Source: SIG223 sp964442785
Lineage (GTDB): Bacteria; Bacillota_I; Bacilli_A; RFN20; DUOF01
DNA: 47,815 bases
Reading direction: 5' to 3'
Assembly: GCA_964442785.1 (NCBI GenBank)
Contig: CAYTZW010000005.1
Span: forward strand, 1 to 47,815
Every line of letters begins with the position of its first letter. Within the stretch, counting starts at the first letter, position 1. The translations under genes and the position numbers were made by a program. Below are positions 8,152 to 16,944 of the stretch, piece by piece. Under the pieces are notes generated by a model. It was not told the origin of the DNA. It made no database searches and worked only from the letters and a program-made list of their open reading frames with translations.

Positions 8152-11100
8152 ATGAAAAATCGTTTTATAATTTTATTAACAAGTATCTTTATGGGATTAG
8201 TTTTTGCTCTTTGTTTTAACAGTGAAGTAAAAGCTGCTCAACCAGCGTGGAGTTGTTCTAAAAATGATGGTAGAGTTACTTTATCAGGTTCAACTTGCTT
8301 TTTTAATGCTGAAGATACATCTTTAAATATTAAGGATAATTATGTATATTTAGACTTTACTTTTACTCCTAACAGTAATTCAAAACTACATAATTTATAT
8401 TATACGGATATTGTAAAAGGTGGTGACACTTATGTTACTATTGATACTGAAAATAAGGAACAACATTTCCAAATGCCTTTAAGTATTTATGATGATTTTC
8501 AAACTGTTGAAGTTTTCTATATTTTAGGCTCTAATCCTTCAAAACCTCAAAAGATTACTTTAGATATTGCCCAAGATACCGTTGCTCCTAATATTAGTTT
8601 AGATGTCCAAACAGGTATTAATTCTTATACTAATAATGCTAAAGTTAAATATAATATTTCTGATGATAATGCTGATGATTCTGGACTTATGGAAATTAAA
8701 TTCTTATGGAGAAAAACGATCATTAGTTTACCTAAAGAAAGTGATTTTGCTTCCAAAACTAATGAAATTGAAAGTATTAATGACTGGGTAACTAGAAGAA
8801 GTAATACTAGAAGTTATACAAAAGAAAACCTTTTTGGAAATTATCAATTATGTGTATTTGCAAAAGATGCTGCTAATAACAGTACTATCAAATGTTCTGG
8901 TTCTATTAAGCTAGATACTGTTGCTCCAACTTTAGAATATTACAATTTAAAAGATACTTCTAAATGGTATTCTGAATATAAAGTTACCTATACAGCCTTT
9001 GATCTTTCTAACAACTATAAAGTTACTTGTTTTGTCGACAATGAAGAATTTACAAGTTCAAATGGCTGCACTTTAAATGAAAATGTTACTGACGGTGTTC
9101 ATACTGTTTATTTAAAATCAGAAGATGAAGCAGGAAACGTTACTACTACTGAACCAATAAGTGTTAAAATTGTCAACACTCCTATCACGGCAACTTTAAA
9201 ACTAAAAGGAACACAAGTAAATGGAATTTATAAAGGAAGTGCAACTTCTATTATTGAAATTAATAGTCCTTTAGATTACAAATTATATTGGAAAACTATT
9301 GAAGGAGAAGATTGGAAGTCAGTTGGAAAAATTTTTAATCCTATTCAAGTATCTGCATTAGAAGACGGAGAATATAAATTCAGTTGGAAAGTTGTAGATG
9401 AAGCAGGTAGAGAAGCAATTTTCGAATCAGAAAAAGTAATTGTTGATGCTACTGCTCCTACTATTAAAGTAATCAACCTAACTGGAGAAAATGAATATGG
9501 TTGGTATAATAAGGATTTTAGTTTCGAATTAGAAGTAACTGATAAAACAGATAAAATCACTTATAGTACTGATAAATCTTCATATAATAAAAACTGGTTA
9601 GATTATAACTACGAAGAAGTAATTAACTATTTAAAATCTGCAAATGGACAAGTTACTGTTTGGTTTTGTGAAACTGATAGAGTAGGTTATACAGATACAA
9701 CTTCTTTCACTATTAAAGTTGATAATAGAAAAGACTCAATTATTGCTTCTTGGGATAATACTATTTTAGCAGGAACTAAAGAAGTTGAAGTTGAAATTAG
9801 AAATTCAACAAGTCCTATTTTGAAATTAAGTTATATTGATTTATCTACTTTAGAAGAAAAAGAAATTATTAATAAAAAATTTGAAGTTTCTCATAATGGA
9901 CAATACAAAATTATCGTTCTTGATGAAGCAGGAAATGAAGCAACATTAACTATCAACATTGATGAATATTATGATTTTAGTAATGAATATACTCTTAAAT
10001 CAACAAATACTGCTTGGACTAATGAAAATGTAGTTGTTTCTTTAATTAACAATGGAACTAGTAAAGTAATTAAAGCTAATGTAAAACATAATAGTTCAAA
10101 TGTAAGTTTTTCTTTAGATACTATGAGTTTTGAAGCTGAAGAAAATGGTACTTATGTAGTTGATTTTGAAAATGAAAATGGTTACCAAGGACAATTAGAA
10201 ATTACTATCAATAATATTGATAAAGAACAAGACATTATCGTTATTAATGATAATAATGTCGAGGGAAGTTGGCTTGGAAACTATAAATTCTCTGTAAGTG
10301 TAACTCAAAAAGGAAATTCTCCTATTGGAAAAGCATCTTACACTTTAGTTCCAAATATTTTAAATACTCCTAATGAAGATGTAATTGAAATTCCTAATTT
10401 TGATACTACTATCACTCTTGATAATATCTCTGGAGAATATTATTTAATTGTTATCTATACTGATGAAGCAGGTAATATCACAGAAGAAAAAACTTCTCTA
10501 ATTAAACTTGATACTTCTTTACCTGTAAATGGAGAAATAATTGCTTCTCCTAGTGATTATACTAATGAAAATATCATTATTACTTTCAAACCTTTTGAAA
10601 ATGTAACTGTATCAGGTAAGATTAACCATTACTATCGTTTAAGCAAATTAGGAGAAAGTCAATCAGAATTTATCTTAATCGAAGATATTGAAAACTTCAT
10701 CTATGTTATTGAAGATGAAGGAGAATATATCATTGACTTTAAGGGAGTAAATGAATTTGGAAAAGAAAGCCTTACTGCCTTATACATAACAAAAGATGTA
10801 ACTAAACCTATTATCACTTTAGATAACGCTAATAAAGATGAATATAGCAATAAAATAGAAGTTTCTGTTTTTGTCAATGAAGAAGCTGTTATTGAATACC
10901 AAATCATTGACGTTAATGGTTCTATAGATGAAAATAATTATCTTGTTTTAGAAAATAATGTTATTTATAATGACACCTTAACTACTGGAAAATATTTAGT
11001 AGTTGTCAAAGCAACAGACTTAGCAGGAAATATTCAAATCGCTAAACTAACTTGTAATATTGATAGTGAAAAACCTGTTGTTAGTTTTACAGATGAAATT

Positions 11101-12021
11101 AGTATTTATGATAAGGGAGAAGAAATTGGTTTTACAGCTTCTGACAATGATGCTATTAAATCTATAAAATACCTTATTTCTAAAGAAGAAATTGCTAATC
11201 CTGATTTTTCAAATGGATTTGCGGTTACTGGAAATACAATAGTTTTACCTGAAATAGAAGACGGAAAATATTACATTTATCTTGAAGCAGAAGATAAAGT
11301 AGGAAACAAAACAGTTATTTCCAAACTTATCACTTTAGATAGTACTGCTCCTATCATCAATGGAGTTATTAACAATGGTTATTATAATCAAACAATAACT
11401 TTAAAAATTGAAGAACTTACTTCATATCAATTATATTTAAACAACGAACTTACTTCTTTAACTGAAGATAGTTTAGAATTAACAGAAAATGGTTATTATA
11501 ATATCTATGTTGTTGACTATTTAGGTCATTCAACTTACCTTACTTTTATCATCAACTTAGAAGGAAAAGTAACTATTAAAGATGTAGAAGTTAGTGTTTC
11601 TAATCAAAAATATCTACCAATTTTAAAAGATAGCAAAGGTTATTATGTTCAATTACCAGCATCTTCATATCCTGAAAAGAAAGTCTTAGTATTTAGCAAA
11701 TTCACTAATAATACTAATGAATTATTAAGTCAAGATCCTAACTACTTGTATTTATCTTCTTCTGTTAGAAATGATGCTAAAAAATCAGGATATCGCTTTG
11801 AAATCACTGATAATAGTGCAATCTTAGAAGAAGCTAACGAACAAGGTTATTATGGTTATGTTGTTGTAAATACAATGACTTTAAATCAAGCGGACAAATT
11901 AGGTATTTCTCCAGTTGTTATTGATAATAAAGCTGTTTCATTAATCACTGGTATCACTGGTTTAATATCAGTATTAGGTATCTTCGTTATTAATAGAAGT
12001 AGAAAAATTGTTAGGGTTTAA
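8152..12021 (+). CDS. Large Ig-like repeat surface protein (1289 aa)
   Basis: ATG at 8152 is chosen because AAGGAAGGG lies eight bases upstream; a GTG at 8143 falls inside that site. The signal peptide (MKNRFIILLTSIFMGLVFAL) is probably cleaved near VKAA-QPAW. The mature start (QPAWSC...STCFF) carries a likely disulfide. The body contains about eight Ig-like modules opened by phrases such as LDTVAPTLEYY, VDATAPTIKVI, KDVTKPIITL, IDSEKPVVSF and LDSTAPIING, with 'DEAGN' turns between strands. A C-terminal module of about 150 residues (starting near LEGKVTIKD) leads to one membrane helix (ITGLISVLGIFVI) and a basic tail (NRSRKIVRV). No LPXTG motif or enzyme signature is seen. Its closest relative is the 870-aa protein encoded next door, which implies tandem duplication. 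Adhesion or envelope architecture is inferred. Confidence 0.82.
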   Translation: MKNRFIILLTSIFMGLVFALCFNSEVKAAQPAWSCSKNDGRVTLSGSTCFFNAEDTSLNIKDNYVYLDFTFTPNSNSKLHNLYYTDIVKGGDTYVTIDTENKEQHFQMPLSIYDDFQTVEVFYILGSNPSKPQKITLDIAQDTVAPNISLDVQTGINSYTNNAKVKYNISDDNADDSGLMEIKFLWRKTIISLPKESDFASKTNEIESINDWVTRRSNTRSYTKENLFGNYQLCVFAKDAANNSTIKCSGSIKLDTVAPTLEYYNLKDTSKWYSEYKVTYTAFDLSNNYKVTCFVDNEEFTSSNGCTLNENVTDGVHTVYLKSEDEAGNVTTTEPISVKIVNTPITATLKLKGTQVNGIYKGSATSIIEINSPLDYKLYWKTIEGEDWKSVGKIFNPIQVSALEDGEYKFSWKVVDEAGREAIFESEKVIVDATAPTIKVINLTGENEYGWYNKDFSFELEVTDKTDKITYSTDKSSYNKNWLDYNYEEVINYLKSANGQVTVWFCETDRVGYTDTTSFTIKVDNRKDSIIASWDNTILAGTKEVEVEIRNSTSPILKLSYIDLSTLEEKEIINKKFEVSHNGQYKIIVLDEAGNEATLTINIDEYYDFSNEYTLKSTNTAWTNENVVVSLINNGTSKVIKANVKHNSSNVSFSLDTMSFEAEENGTYVVDFENENGYQGQLEITINNIDKEQDIIVINDNNVEGSWLGNYKFSVSVTQKGNSPIGKASYTLVPNILNTPNEDVIEIPNFDTTITLDNISGEYYLIVIYTDEAGNITEEKTSLIKLDTSLPVNGEIIASPSDYTNENIIITFKPFENVTVSGKINHYYRLSKLGESQSEFILIEDIENFIYVIEDEGEYIIDFKGVNEFGKESLTALYITKDVTKPIITLDNANKDEYSNKIEVSVFVNEEAVIEYQIIDVNGSIDENNYLVLENNVIYNDTLTTGKYLVVVKATDLAGNIQIAKLTCNIDSEKPVVSFTDEISIYDKGEEIGFTASDNDAIKSIKYLISKEEIANPDFSNGFAVTGNTIVLPEIEDGKYYIYLEAEDKVGNKTVISKLITLDSTAPIINGVINNGYYNQTITLKIEELTSYQLYLNNELTSLTEDSLELTENGYYNIYVVDYLGHSTYLTFIINLEGKVTIKDVEVSVSNQKYLPILKDSKGYYVQLPASSYPEKKVLVFSKFTNNTNELLSQDPNYLYLSSSVRNDAKKSGYRFEITDNSAILEEANEQGYYGYVVVNTMTLNQADKLGISPVVIDNKAVSLITGITGLISVLGIFVINRSRKIVRV

Positions 12022-12030
12022 TTAACTTAA

Positions 12031-12052
12031 AGGCCTCACTAGAGGTCTTTTT
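12031..12052 (+). terminator. Intrinsic terminator
   Basis: AGGCCTC-ACTA-GAGGTCT with one G-U pair, running into TTTTT. It separates the two paralogous surface protein genes. Confidence 0.8.
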
Positions 12053-12058
12053 GCTTAC

Positions 12059-12067
12059 TTGTCCACA
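12059..12067 (+). promoter_or_regulatory. DnaA-box-like motif TTGTCCACA
   Basis: One base from the TTATCCACA consensus, 93 bases upstream of the 870-aa surface protein start, on the same strand and at a similar distance as the motifs at 2753 and 8063. Confidence 0.35.
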
Positions 12068-12151
12068 TTATAACTTAAAAATAATGAATAAAAAATCAAA
12101 AAATATTAAAATCATTATTGCATAGTGAAGAAAAAGGGATAGGTGATTTTA

Positions 12152-14764
12152 ATGAAAAGAAATTATATTACAAGTTTGTTCTTAGCTTTGGTAGGAGGAT
12201 TGTTATTTTCATTGTCTTTAATGGCAGGAAAAGTTGAAGCTGCTGCTCCTGCTTGGGAATGTGAAACAAGTTCTAACAATGTTACTTTAACAGGAAATTG
12301 TTTCTTTGGAGAAAGCGAAGAAGAATATAAAGATTTAGAGTTCACTATTAAAAATGAAAATGAAGATAAAAAGATTACTAATCTTTACTTCAAAAATATC
12401 AAAACTGGTAAAAAGAATGCTATCAGTGTTTCATCTGAAGATAATGAATACACTTTCCTTATTCCAGTAAAAAGTAATATAGATGATATTCAAACTGTTG
12501 AAGTATATTACATTTTAAATAATGAAAGTAAAATAAATAGATTAACTTTAGATATCGCTCAAGAAACAAGTAGACCTACTATTGAAATCAAAGTAAATAC
12601 TGAAAATGGTTATCAAAAAGATTACGATATCAATATCAATGTTAAAGATAACAAAGCAGATGATACTGGTATTAAAAGTATTAAAGCAGGATTTGTCGTT
12701 TTAGGAGAAACTGTTAATTTTGAAACTTTACCAGAAGTAGAAGCTGTTAAAAATTTTATTGATTGGTTAACTGAGTATTCTTTCAATATGACTTACAATG
12801 GTAAAGAAGATGCTTATTTACAAGTAGTTGTTGAAGACTTTGCAGGAAATATTGCTTATGGAGCTTCTACAGAATTACTTGTAGATAATGATGCACCTGT
12901 TATTAATGTAAGTTTAGAAAGTTCTGCTGATGTTAAAACTTCTCATTCAATAGATATTGAAGTTAATGATGCTAAATCAGGACTTAAAGAAGTAAAATAT
13001 GGTTGGTTAAATGAAAATCAAACAAAAGATGAAATTACTTTAAAATCAGTTACATTAACTAATAATAGATTCCGTATCACTACTCCTAATACTAATGGAA
13101 TTTATAAATATGTAGTAGAAGCAGTTGATAATTTAGGAAATAAAGTAGAATATACAAGTGGTAACTTTGAAGTTAGTGTTGGTTCTGATGCTATTTTCCC
13201 TAGCTTCATAGGAAATACAAGTATACCTTCATCATCATTTACCGCAGTTGTTAAAGTTTCTAAACAAAATGCTTCAACAATCGAAAAAATCATTATGATT
13301 TGGGTACCTGAAAATGTAGCAACACCAGGACACCCATCAAATGTAAGTGATTACGAACATTATCAAGAATTTAATATTGTAAATGGTAAAGAAAATGAAA
13401 TTACTTTCACTACTTCTGAAGATATGGTAGGAAGTTATAACTTATTTATGTTTATCATTTACAATCAATCAGAAAATATCTTCTCATCTTATAATGACGC
13501 TACAATATTAACTATTGATACTACTGCTCCAAATGTATATTTCACTCCAGCAGCTACTGAAGAATACGCAAAAGAAGCAAATGTTACAATTAGTTTAACA
13601 GATGACTTTGCTTTTGAAGAATCATTATATTATGCTTGGGCTGAAGCTGAAGAAACTCTTGAAAAAGACCAAATCAATAACATTACTACTTCTGGAACAG
13701 CAATTACTTTAAATGAAGTTACGGGTTCTTATAGATTATGGGTTAAAGCTTATGATAAGGCAGGAAATGAAGTAATTACATCTTCTGAAATATATAAACT
13801 TGATAACACTGCTCCTGTTGTAACTTTAACAGAAGAAATGAAAGAAATATATGGAAAAACAAGTGAAGTTTCATTAGAAATAGTTGAAACTGACTCTGGA
13901 ATTGCTAGTGTTAAATATGCATTCGTTTTAGTAGGAGAAGAAAATCCTGCAGAAGCTTCATATAAAGAAAACAAAGAAAACAAAGTTTACACTGATGTTG
14001 TTAACGACGGAGAATATAGATTATATGTTATCGTTACTGACAAAGTTGGAAATGAAACAAGAACAGTATTTGAAAATAAATTCTTAGTAGATATTAAAGC
14101 TCCTGTTATCAAAGGAGTACAAACAAATGGATATTATAAAAATGATTTAACAGTGGAAGTTGAAGACGGAAACTTAACAAATGTCAATGTTTGTAATTTA
14201 TTAACTAATGAATGTGCAGATTATGCTGAAAAAGAAATCACTTTAAGTGAAACAGGATATTATGTAGTAAACGCAACTGATAGTGCTTCTAATGTTACAA
14301 CTACTTACTTTACTATCAACAAAGAAGGTTCAATCACTATTGGAGAAGATACTTATAAAGTAAAATCACAAATATTATTACCTGTTTTAAATAATGAAAG
14401 CCGTTACTATATCTCTTTACCAAAAGGAGAATATGAAAAAGGAAATGTTCTTGTCTATACTAAAATAGAAAATGGAACAAACAAAAGATTATCACAAAAT
14501 AGCAACTATATCTTACTTGAAGGAGAAGTAATCGAAATTCTTGCAAGAAGAAGCGATACTATCACTATTACAGATACTGATGCTGCAAAAGAAAATAGTT
14601 ATGTTGTTGTTAATGTTCTAACAGGTTCTGAAGCAAAAGGTTTAGGAATTAATACAACCGTAATTGATAATGAAGCACTTGCATTAACTGTAGGAGTTGC
14701 AGGTATGTTATCATTAATTGGTATATTCGTAATTTATAGAAGCAAAAAAACTTTAAGAGTTTAA
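12152..14764 (+). CDS. Ig-like repeat surface protein (870 aa), paralog of the 1289-aa protein
   Basis: ATG at 12152 follows AGGTGATTTTA; an in-frame GTG at 12143 overlaps that site and is rejected. Signal peptide MKRNYITSLFLALVGGLLFS, cleavage near VEAA-APAW. The mature N-terminus (APAWEC...GNCFF) matches the start of the preceding protein (QPAWSC...STCFF), and the C-terminal module, membrane helix and tail (IGIFVIYRSKKTLRV) match its end. The repeats carry the same phrases: VDNDAPVINV, IDTTAPNVYF, LDNTAPVVTL, VDIKAPVIKG. It is shorter because it has fewer repeats, consistent with repeat gain or loss after gene duplication. It has its own upstream motif and a strong terminator, so the two paralogs can be expressed independently. 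Function inferred as adhesin or envelope protein. Confidence 0.82.
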   Translation: MKRNYITSLFLALVGGLLFSLSLMAGKVEAAAPAWECETSSNNVTLTGNCFFGESEEEYKDLEFTIKNENEDKKITNLYFKNIKTGKKNAISVSSEDNEYTFLIPVKSNIDDIQTVEVYYILNNESKINRLTLDIAQETSRPTIEIKVNTENGYQKDYDININVKDNKADDTGIKSIKAGFVVLGETVNFETLPEVEAVKNFIDWLTEYSFNMTYNGKEDAYLQVVVEDFAGNIAYGASTELLVDNDAPVINVSLESSADVKTSHSIDIEVNDAKSGLKEVKYGWLNENQTKDEITLKSVTLTNNRFRITTPNTNGIYKYVVEAVDNLGNKVEYTSGNFEVSVGSDAIFPSFIGNTSIPSSSFTAVVKVSKQNASTIEKIIMIWVPENVATPGHPSNVSDYEHYQEFNIVNGKENEITFTTSEDMVGSYNLFMFIIYNQSENIFSSYNDATILTIDTTAPNVYFTPAATEEYAKEANVTISLTDDFAFEESLYYAWAEAEETLEKDQINNITTSGTAITLNEVTGSYRLWVKAYDKAGNEVITSSEIYKLDNTAPVVTLTEEMKEIYGKTSEVSLEIVETDSGIASVKYAFVLVGEENPAEASYKENKENKVYTDVVNDGEYRLYVIVTDKVGNETRTVFENKFLVDIKAPVIKGVQTNGYYKNDLTVEVEDGNLTNVNVCNLLTNECADYAEKEITLSETGYYVVNATDSASNVTTTYFTINKEGSITIGEDTYKVKSQILLPVLNNESRYYISLPKGEYEKGNVLVYTKIENGTNKRLSQNSNYILLEGEVIEILARRSDTITITDTDAAKENSYVVVNVLTGSEAKGLGINTTVIDNEALALTVGVAGMLSLIGIFVIYRSKKTLRV

Positions 14765-14770
14765 AAATAT

Positions 14771-14798
14771 AGAGTTCATTGAATATGAACTCTTTTTT
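14771..14798 (+). terminator. Intrinsic terminator
   Basis: AGAGTTCAT-TGAAT-ATGAACTCT, a perfect 9-bp stem, followed by six T. Confidence 0.9.
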
Positions 14799-14824
14799 CT
14801 TTATAATATAAACAGGTGATTTAA

Positions 14825-15451
14825 GTGAAAAATTTAGTTTTTATTGATGTTGAAGCAAGTTATTCCAGAGATATTTCTAGTGTTTGTTGTGTTTCTTTAA
14901 TCTTAGTAGACCATTTAACTTTAAAAGAAATCGAAAAAACAACTTATTTTATCAATTCTGAGATGATTTATGATAATTATGGTAAAACTGCTAGGGTTGA
15001 TATTGGAATTAACCCACAAGACTTAAAACACGCCCCTAATTTAAAAAAGAGATATAATCAATTAAAAAAATATCTAAACAATAAATACTTTATCGTAGGA
15101 CACGCGATTGACAATGACATAAGAATGTTAAATGCAGCGACAAAGAAATATAACTTAGAAAAATTTGAATTCAAGTTTTTTTGTAGTCAAATGCTATATC
15201 GATTATTTAAAGGAGATAAAAACAATAAATCATTAGACAAAATCGCAGCAGAACTTAATGAAAGTTTTACTCATCATCATTGTGAAGAAGATGTTTTAAT
15301 GTCTTTAAAAACAATAAGGTATATATGTAATTCATTAAATCTAACCCTAGAAGAAGTATTAAGAAAATATCATATTAATTTAGGAGAAAACAAAAAAGAA
15401 GAAGTAAAAGAAATAACTTCTAAATTAACCAAAAAAGCAAAGAAAATATAA
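14825..15451 (+). CDS. DEDDh-type 3'->5' exonuclease (DnaQ/RNase T-like)
   Basis: 208 residues starting at GTG 14825, four bases after AGGTGAT. The three exonuclease motifs are visible: Exo I FIDVEAS (Asp and Glu metal ligands, residues 5-11), Exo II VGHAIDNDIRML (Asp, about residue 99) and Exo III HHHCEEDVLMS (His and Asp, about 155-165). The order and spacing fit a stand-alone DEDDh exonuclease that could trim DNA or RNA 3' ends. The C-terminal 25 residues are Lys/Glu-rich. It is not fused to a polymerase or helicase. A TATAAT at 14802-14807 just upstream is too close for a normal leader unless transcripts start near the ribosome-binding site. The substrate cannot be told from sequence. Confidence 0.85.
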   Translation: MKNLVFIDVEASYSRDISSVCCVSLILVDHLTLKEIEKTTYFINSEMIYDNYGKTARVDIGINPQDLKHAPNLKKRYNQLKKYLNNKYFIVGHAIDNDIRMLNAATKKYNLEKFEFKFFCSQMLYRLFKGDKNNKSLDKIAAELNESFTHHHCEEDVLMSLKTIRYICNSLNLTLEEVLRKYHINLGENKKEEVKEITSKLTKKAKKI

Positions 15452-15479
15452 AGCTTTAAAAACTAATATAATGTCATCT

Positions 15480-15514
15480 AAAAAGCAACTAGAATGTTCT
15501 AGTTGCCATTTTTT
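15480..15514. terminator. Bidirectional intrinsic terminator between convergent genes
   Basis: GCAACTAGAA-TG-TTCTAGTTGC is a perfect 10-bp stem with A residues before it and six T after it, so it can stop transcription from both sides. Confidence 0.88.
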
Positions 15515-15531
15515 AGTTTCTTGATAGTTCT

Positions 15532-15900
15532 TTACCTTTTTATATTAGGATTATTTTTCCTTTTTTCATATTCATCGTAAAAATCACCCTCGACAAATCC
15601 TAATAAAAATTCAGTCATTGGAGCATTTTTATTCCTAAACTTCAAAGGCACAGGATTTTCTAATCTTAGATTATCTTGGAAAATATCTTTAGGTATTTCC
15701 ATAAATTTTGAATACTCGATTGCTTCTTCAATTTTAGAAACATCATAATCATATAAATGAAAAAACCTTCTTGCTAAATCATTATATATTTCATTTTCAT
15801 TAAAGAAATTTAGTAAATTACATTTTTGTTCTGATGCTAAAATCAATACTAAATCTTCACAATCTTTAGAATTTTTTAAAAATTTTTCAATTTCTTCCAT
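15532..15900 (-). CDS. Unknown 122-aa acidic protein
   Basis: ATG at 15900 is preceded by AGGTGATTTTAA, the same ribosome-binding arrangement as several neighbours, which supports real translation. The protein is soluble and helical, rich in Glu, Asn, Phe and Tyr, with a basic end (EKRKNNPNIKR). Phrases such as EEIEKFLKNSKDCEDLVLIL and LARRFFHLYDYDVSKIEEAI suggest two short helical hairpins. No domain, signal peptide or membrane segment is recognised. It lies downstream of nrnA on the same strand but is separated from it by a hairpin, and it faces the exonuclease gene across a bidirectional terminator. Function unknown. Confidence 0.65.
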   Translation of the reverse strand: MEEIEKFLKNSKDCEDLVLILASEQKCNLLNFFNENEIYNDLARRFFHLYDYDVSKIEEAIEYSKFMEIPKDIFQDNLRLENPVPLKFRNKNAPMTEFLLGFVEGDFYDEYEKRKNNPNIKR

Positions 15901-15969
15901 TTAAAATCACCTATTGCATTTTATCTTTACAATTAAAGAAACACAATAAGAATAGTCTAAATAGTTGAA

Positions 15970-15993
15970 AAGTTAGGATTTATTTCCTAACTT
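15970..15993 (-). terminator. Hairpin at the end of nrnA
   Basis: AAGTTAGGA and TCCTAACTT form a 9-bp stem straddling the nrnA stop codon. On the minus strand it is followed only by a short TTTTC, so termination may be partial. Confidence 0.5.
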
Positions 15994-16944
15994 CTCAATT
16001 TCTTTTTTGATTATTTTAAACATTTTTTCTAATTCTTTTAAATCTTTAACTTGTGCCCCAGCGGAATTATTATGTCCCCCGCCTTCAAATTTGTGAGCGA
16101 TATTTTTAACATTGACCTTTTTTGACCTTAAACTACAACGATACCTTTGAGTTTCTTCAAACCAAGTTGCTCCTACCCAAACTTCAATTCCTGTGATATT
16201 TTCCATTAAGAAAACATATTCTTTTATTCTATTAGGAGTACAACCAATTTCTTCTAAATCATCTTTATCAATAATAGCATAAGCTAATTTATCATCAAAT
16301 TGAACTCTTTGCAGATATTCTTTTTGATAATTGTATTCTTCTATCGTTCTAGTATATAAAGGTAGGGCAATAGAAGAAATATTTAATTTACTTATTTTCA
16401 ACAACTTTGATACTACTGAAAAAGTAGTTGGATTTACATCATTGTAACAAAATTTACCACTATCAGTCATAATACCTGCTATTAAATACTTAGCTACTAA
16501 AGAAGATAAAACTTTATCTTTTCTTGACAAAAGATATTCGGCTATTATTTGAGCAGTAGCAATAGCGTTATTATCTTGAATAATAATATCTCCATATAAT
16601 TGATATTTTCCGTGGTGGTCTATTTTAATAACCTTATCTGCCTTTAAAACAAGTTCAGCTTCATCACACCTATCAAGACCTGCAGTATCGACTACAATAG
16701 CAATATAATCCTTAGCAAACATTTCTTCATCGTGAAGGGGAAAGAAGTCATTTCTAAAATCCATTTTGCCCTTGCACAAAACCTTTTTAGAAGGATAATT
16801 GTCCTTAATCCACGTTGCTAGTCCCCATTGAGAACCTAGTGCATCACCGTCAGGATTAACGTGTCTTAATAAAATTATATTATCATATTGTTCTATTAAC
16901 TTTATAAGACTAGCAAATCCTTCTTTATTACTTTTTTTCATCAT
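15973..16944 (-). CDS. nrnA: DHH-family oligoribonuclease/pAp phosphatase NrnA
   Basis: 323 residues with DHH-DHHA1 architecture. Metal-binding motifs: RHVNPDGDALGSQ (Asp ligands), VVDTAGLDRC, the name-giving IDHHGKY, and DSGKF. The C-terminal DHHA1 domain has the substrate-binding GGGHNNSAGAQV motif. Known members cleave short RNA oligonucleotides and convert 3'-phosphoadenosine 5'-phosphate to AMP in the cytoplasm, recycling nanoRNA and relieving pAp inhibition. The start codon overlaps the ackA stop by one base (TAATG), so the two genes are translationally coupled. B. subtilis keeps ytqI (nrnA) and ackA in the same chromosomal neighbourhood. Confidence 0.93.
   Translation of the reverse strand: MMKKSNKEGFASLIKLIEQYDNIILLRHVNPDGDALGSQWGLATWIKDNYPSKKVLCKGKMDFRNDFFPLHDEEMFAKDYIAIVVDTAGLDRCDEAELVLKADKVIKIDHHGKYQLYGDIIIQDNNAIATAQIIAEYLLSRKDKVLSSLVAKYLIAGIMTDSGKFCYNDVNPTTFSVVSKLLKISKLNISSIALPLYTRTIEEYNYQKEYLQRVQFDDKLAYAIIDKDDLEEIGCTPNRIKEYVFLMENITGIEVWVGATWFEETQRYRCSLRSKKVNVKNIAHKFEGGGHNNSAGAQVKDLKELEKMFKIIKKEIEKLGNKS

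Noticed and set aside
8603..8791. Small frames inside the Ig-like genes (also near 9345, 10701, 12163, 13102 and 13750)
   Set aside because: Out-of-frame shadows of long, coherent repeat proteins without start signals.
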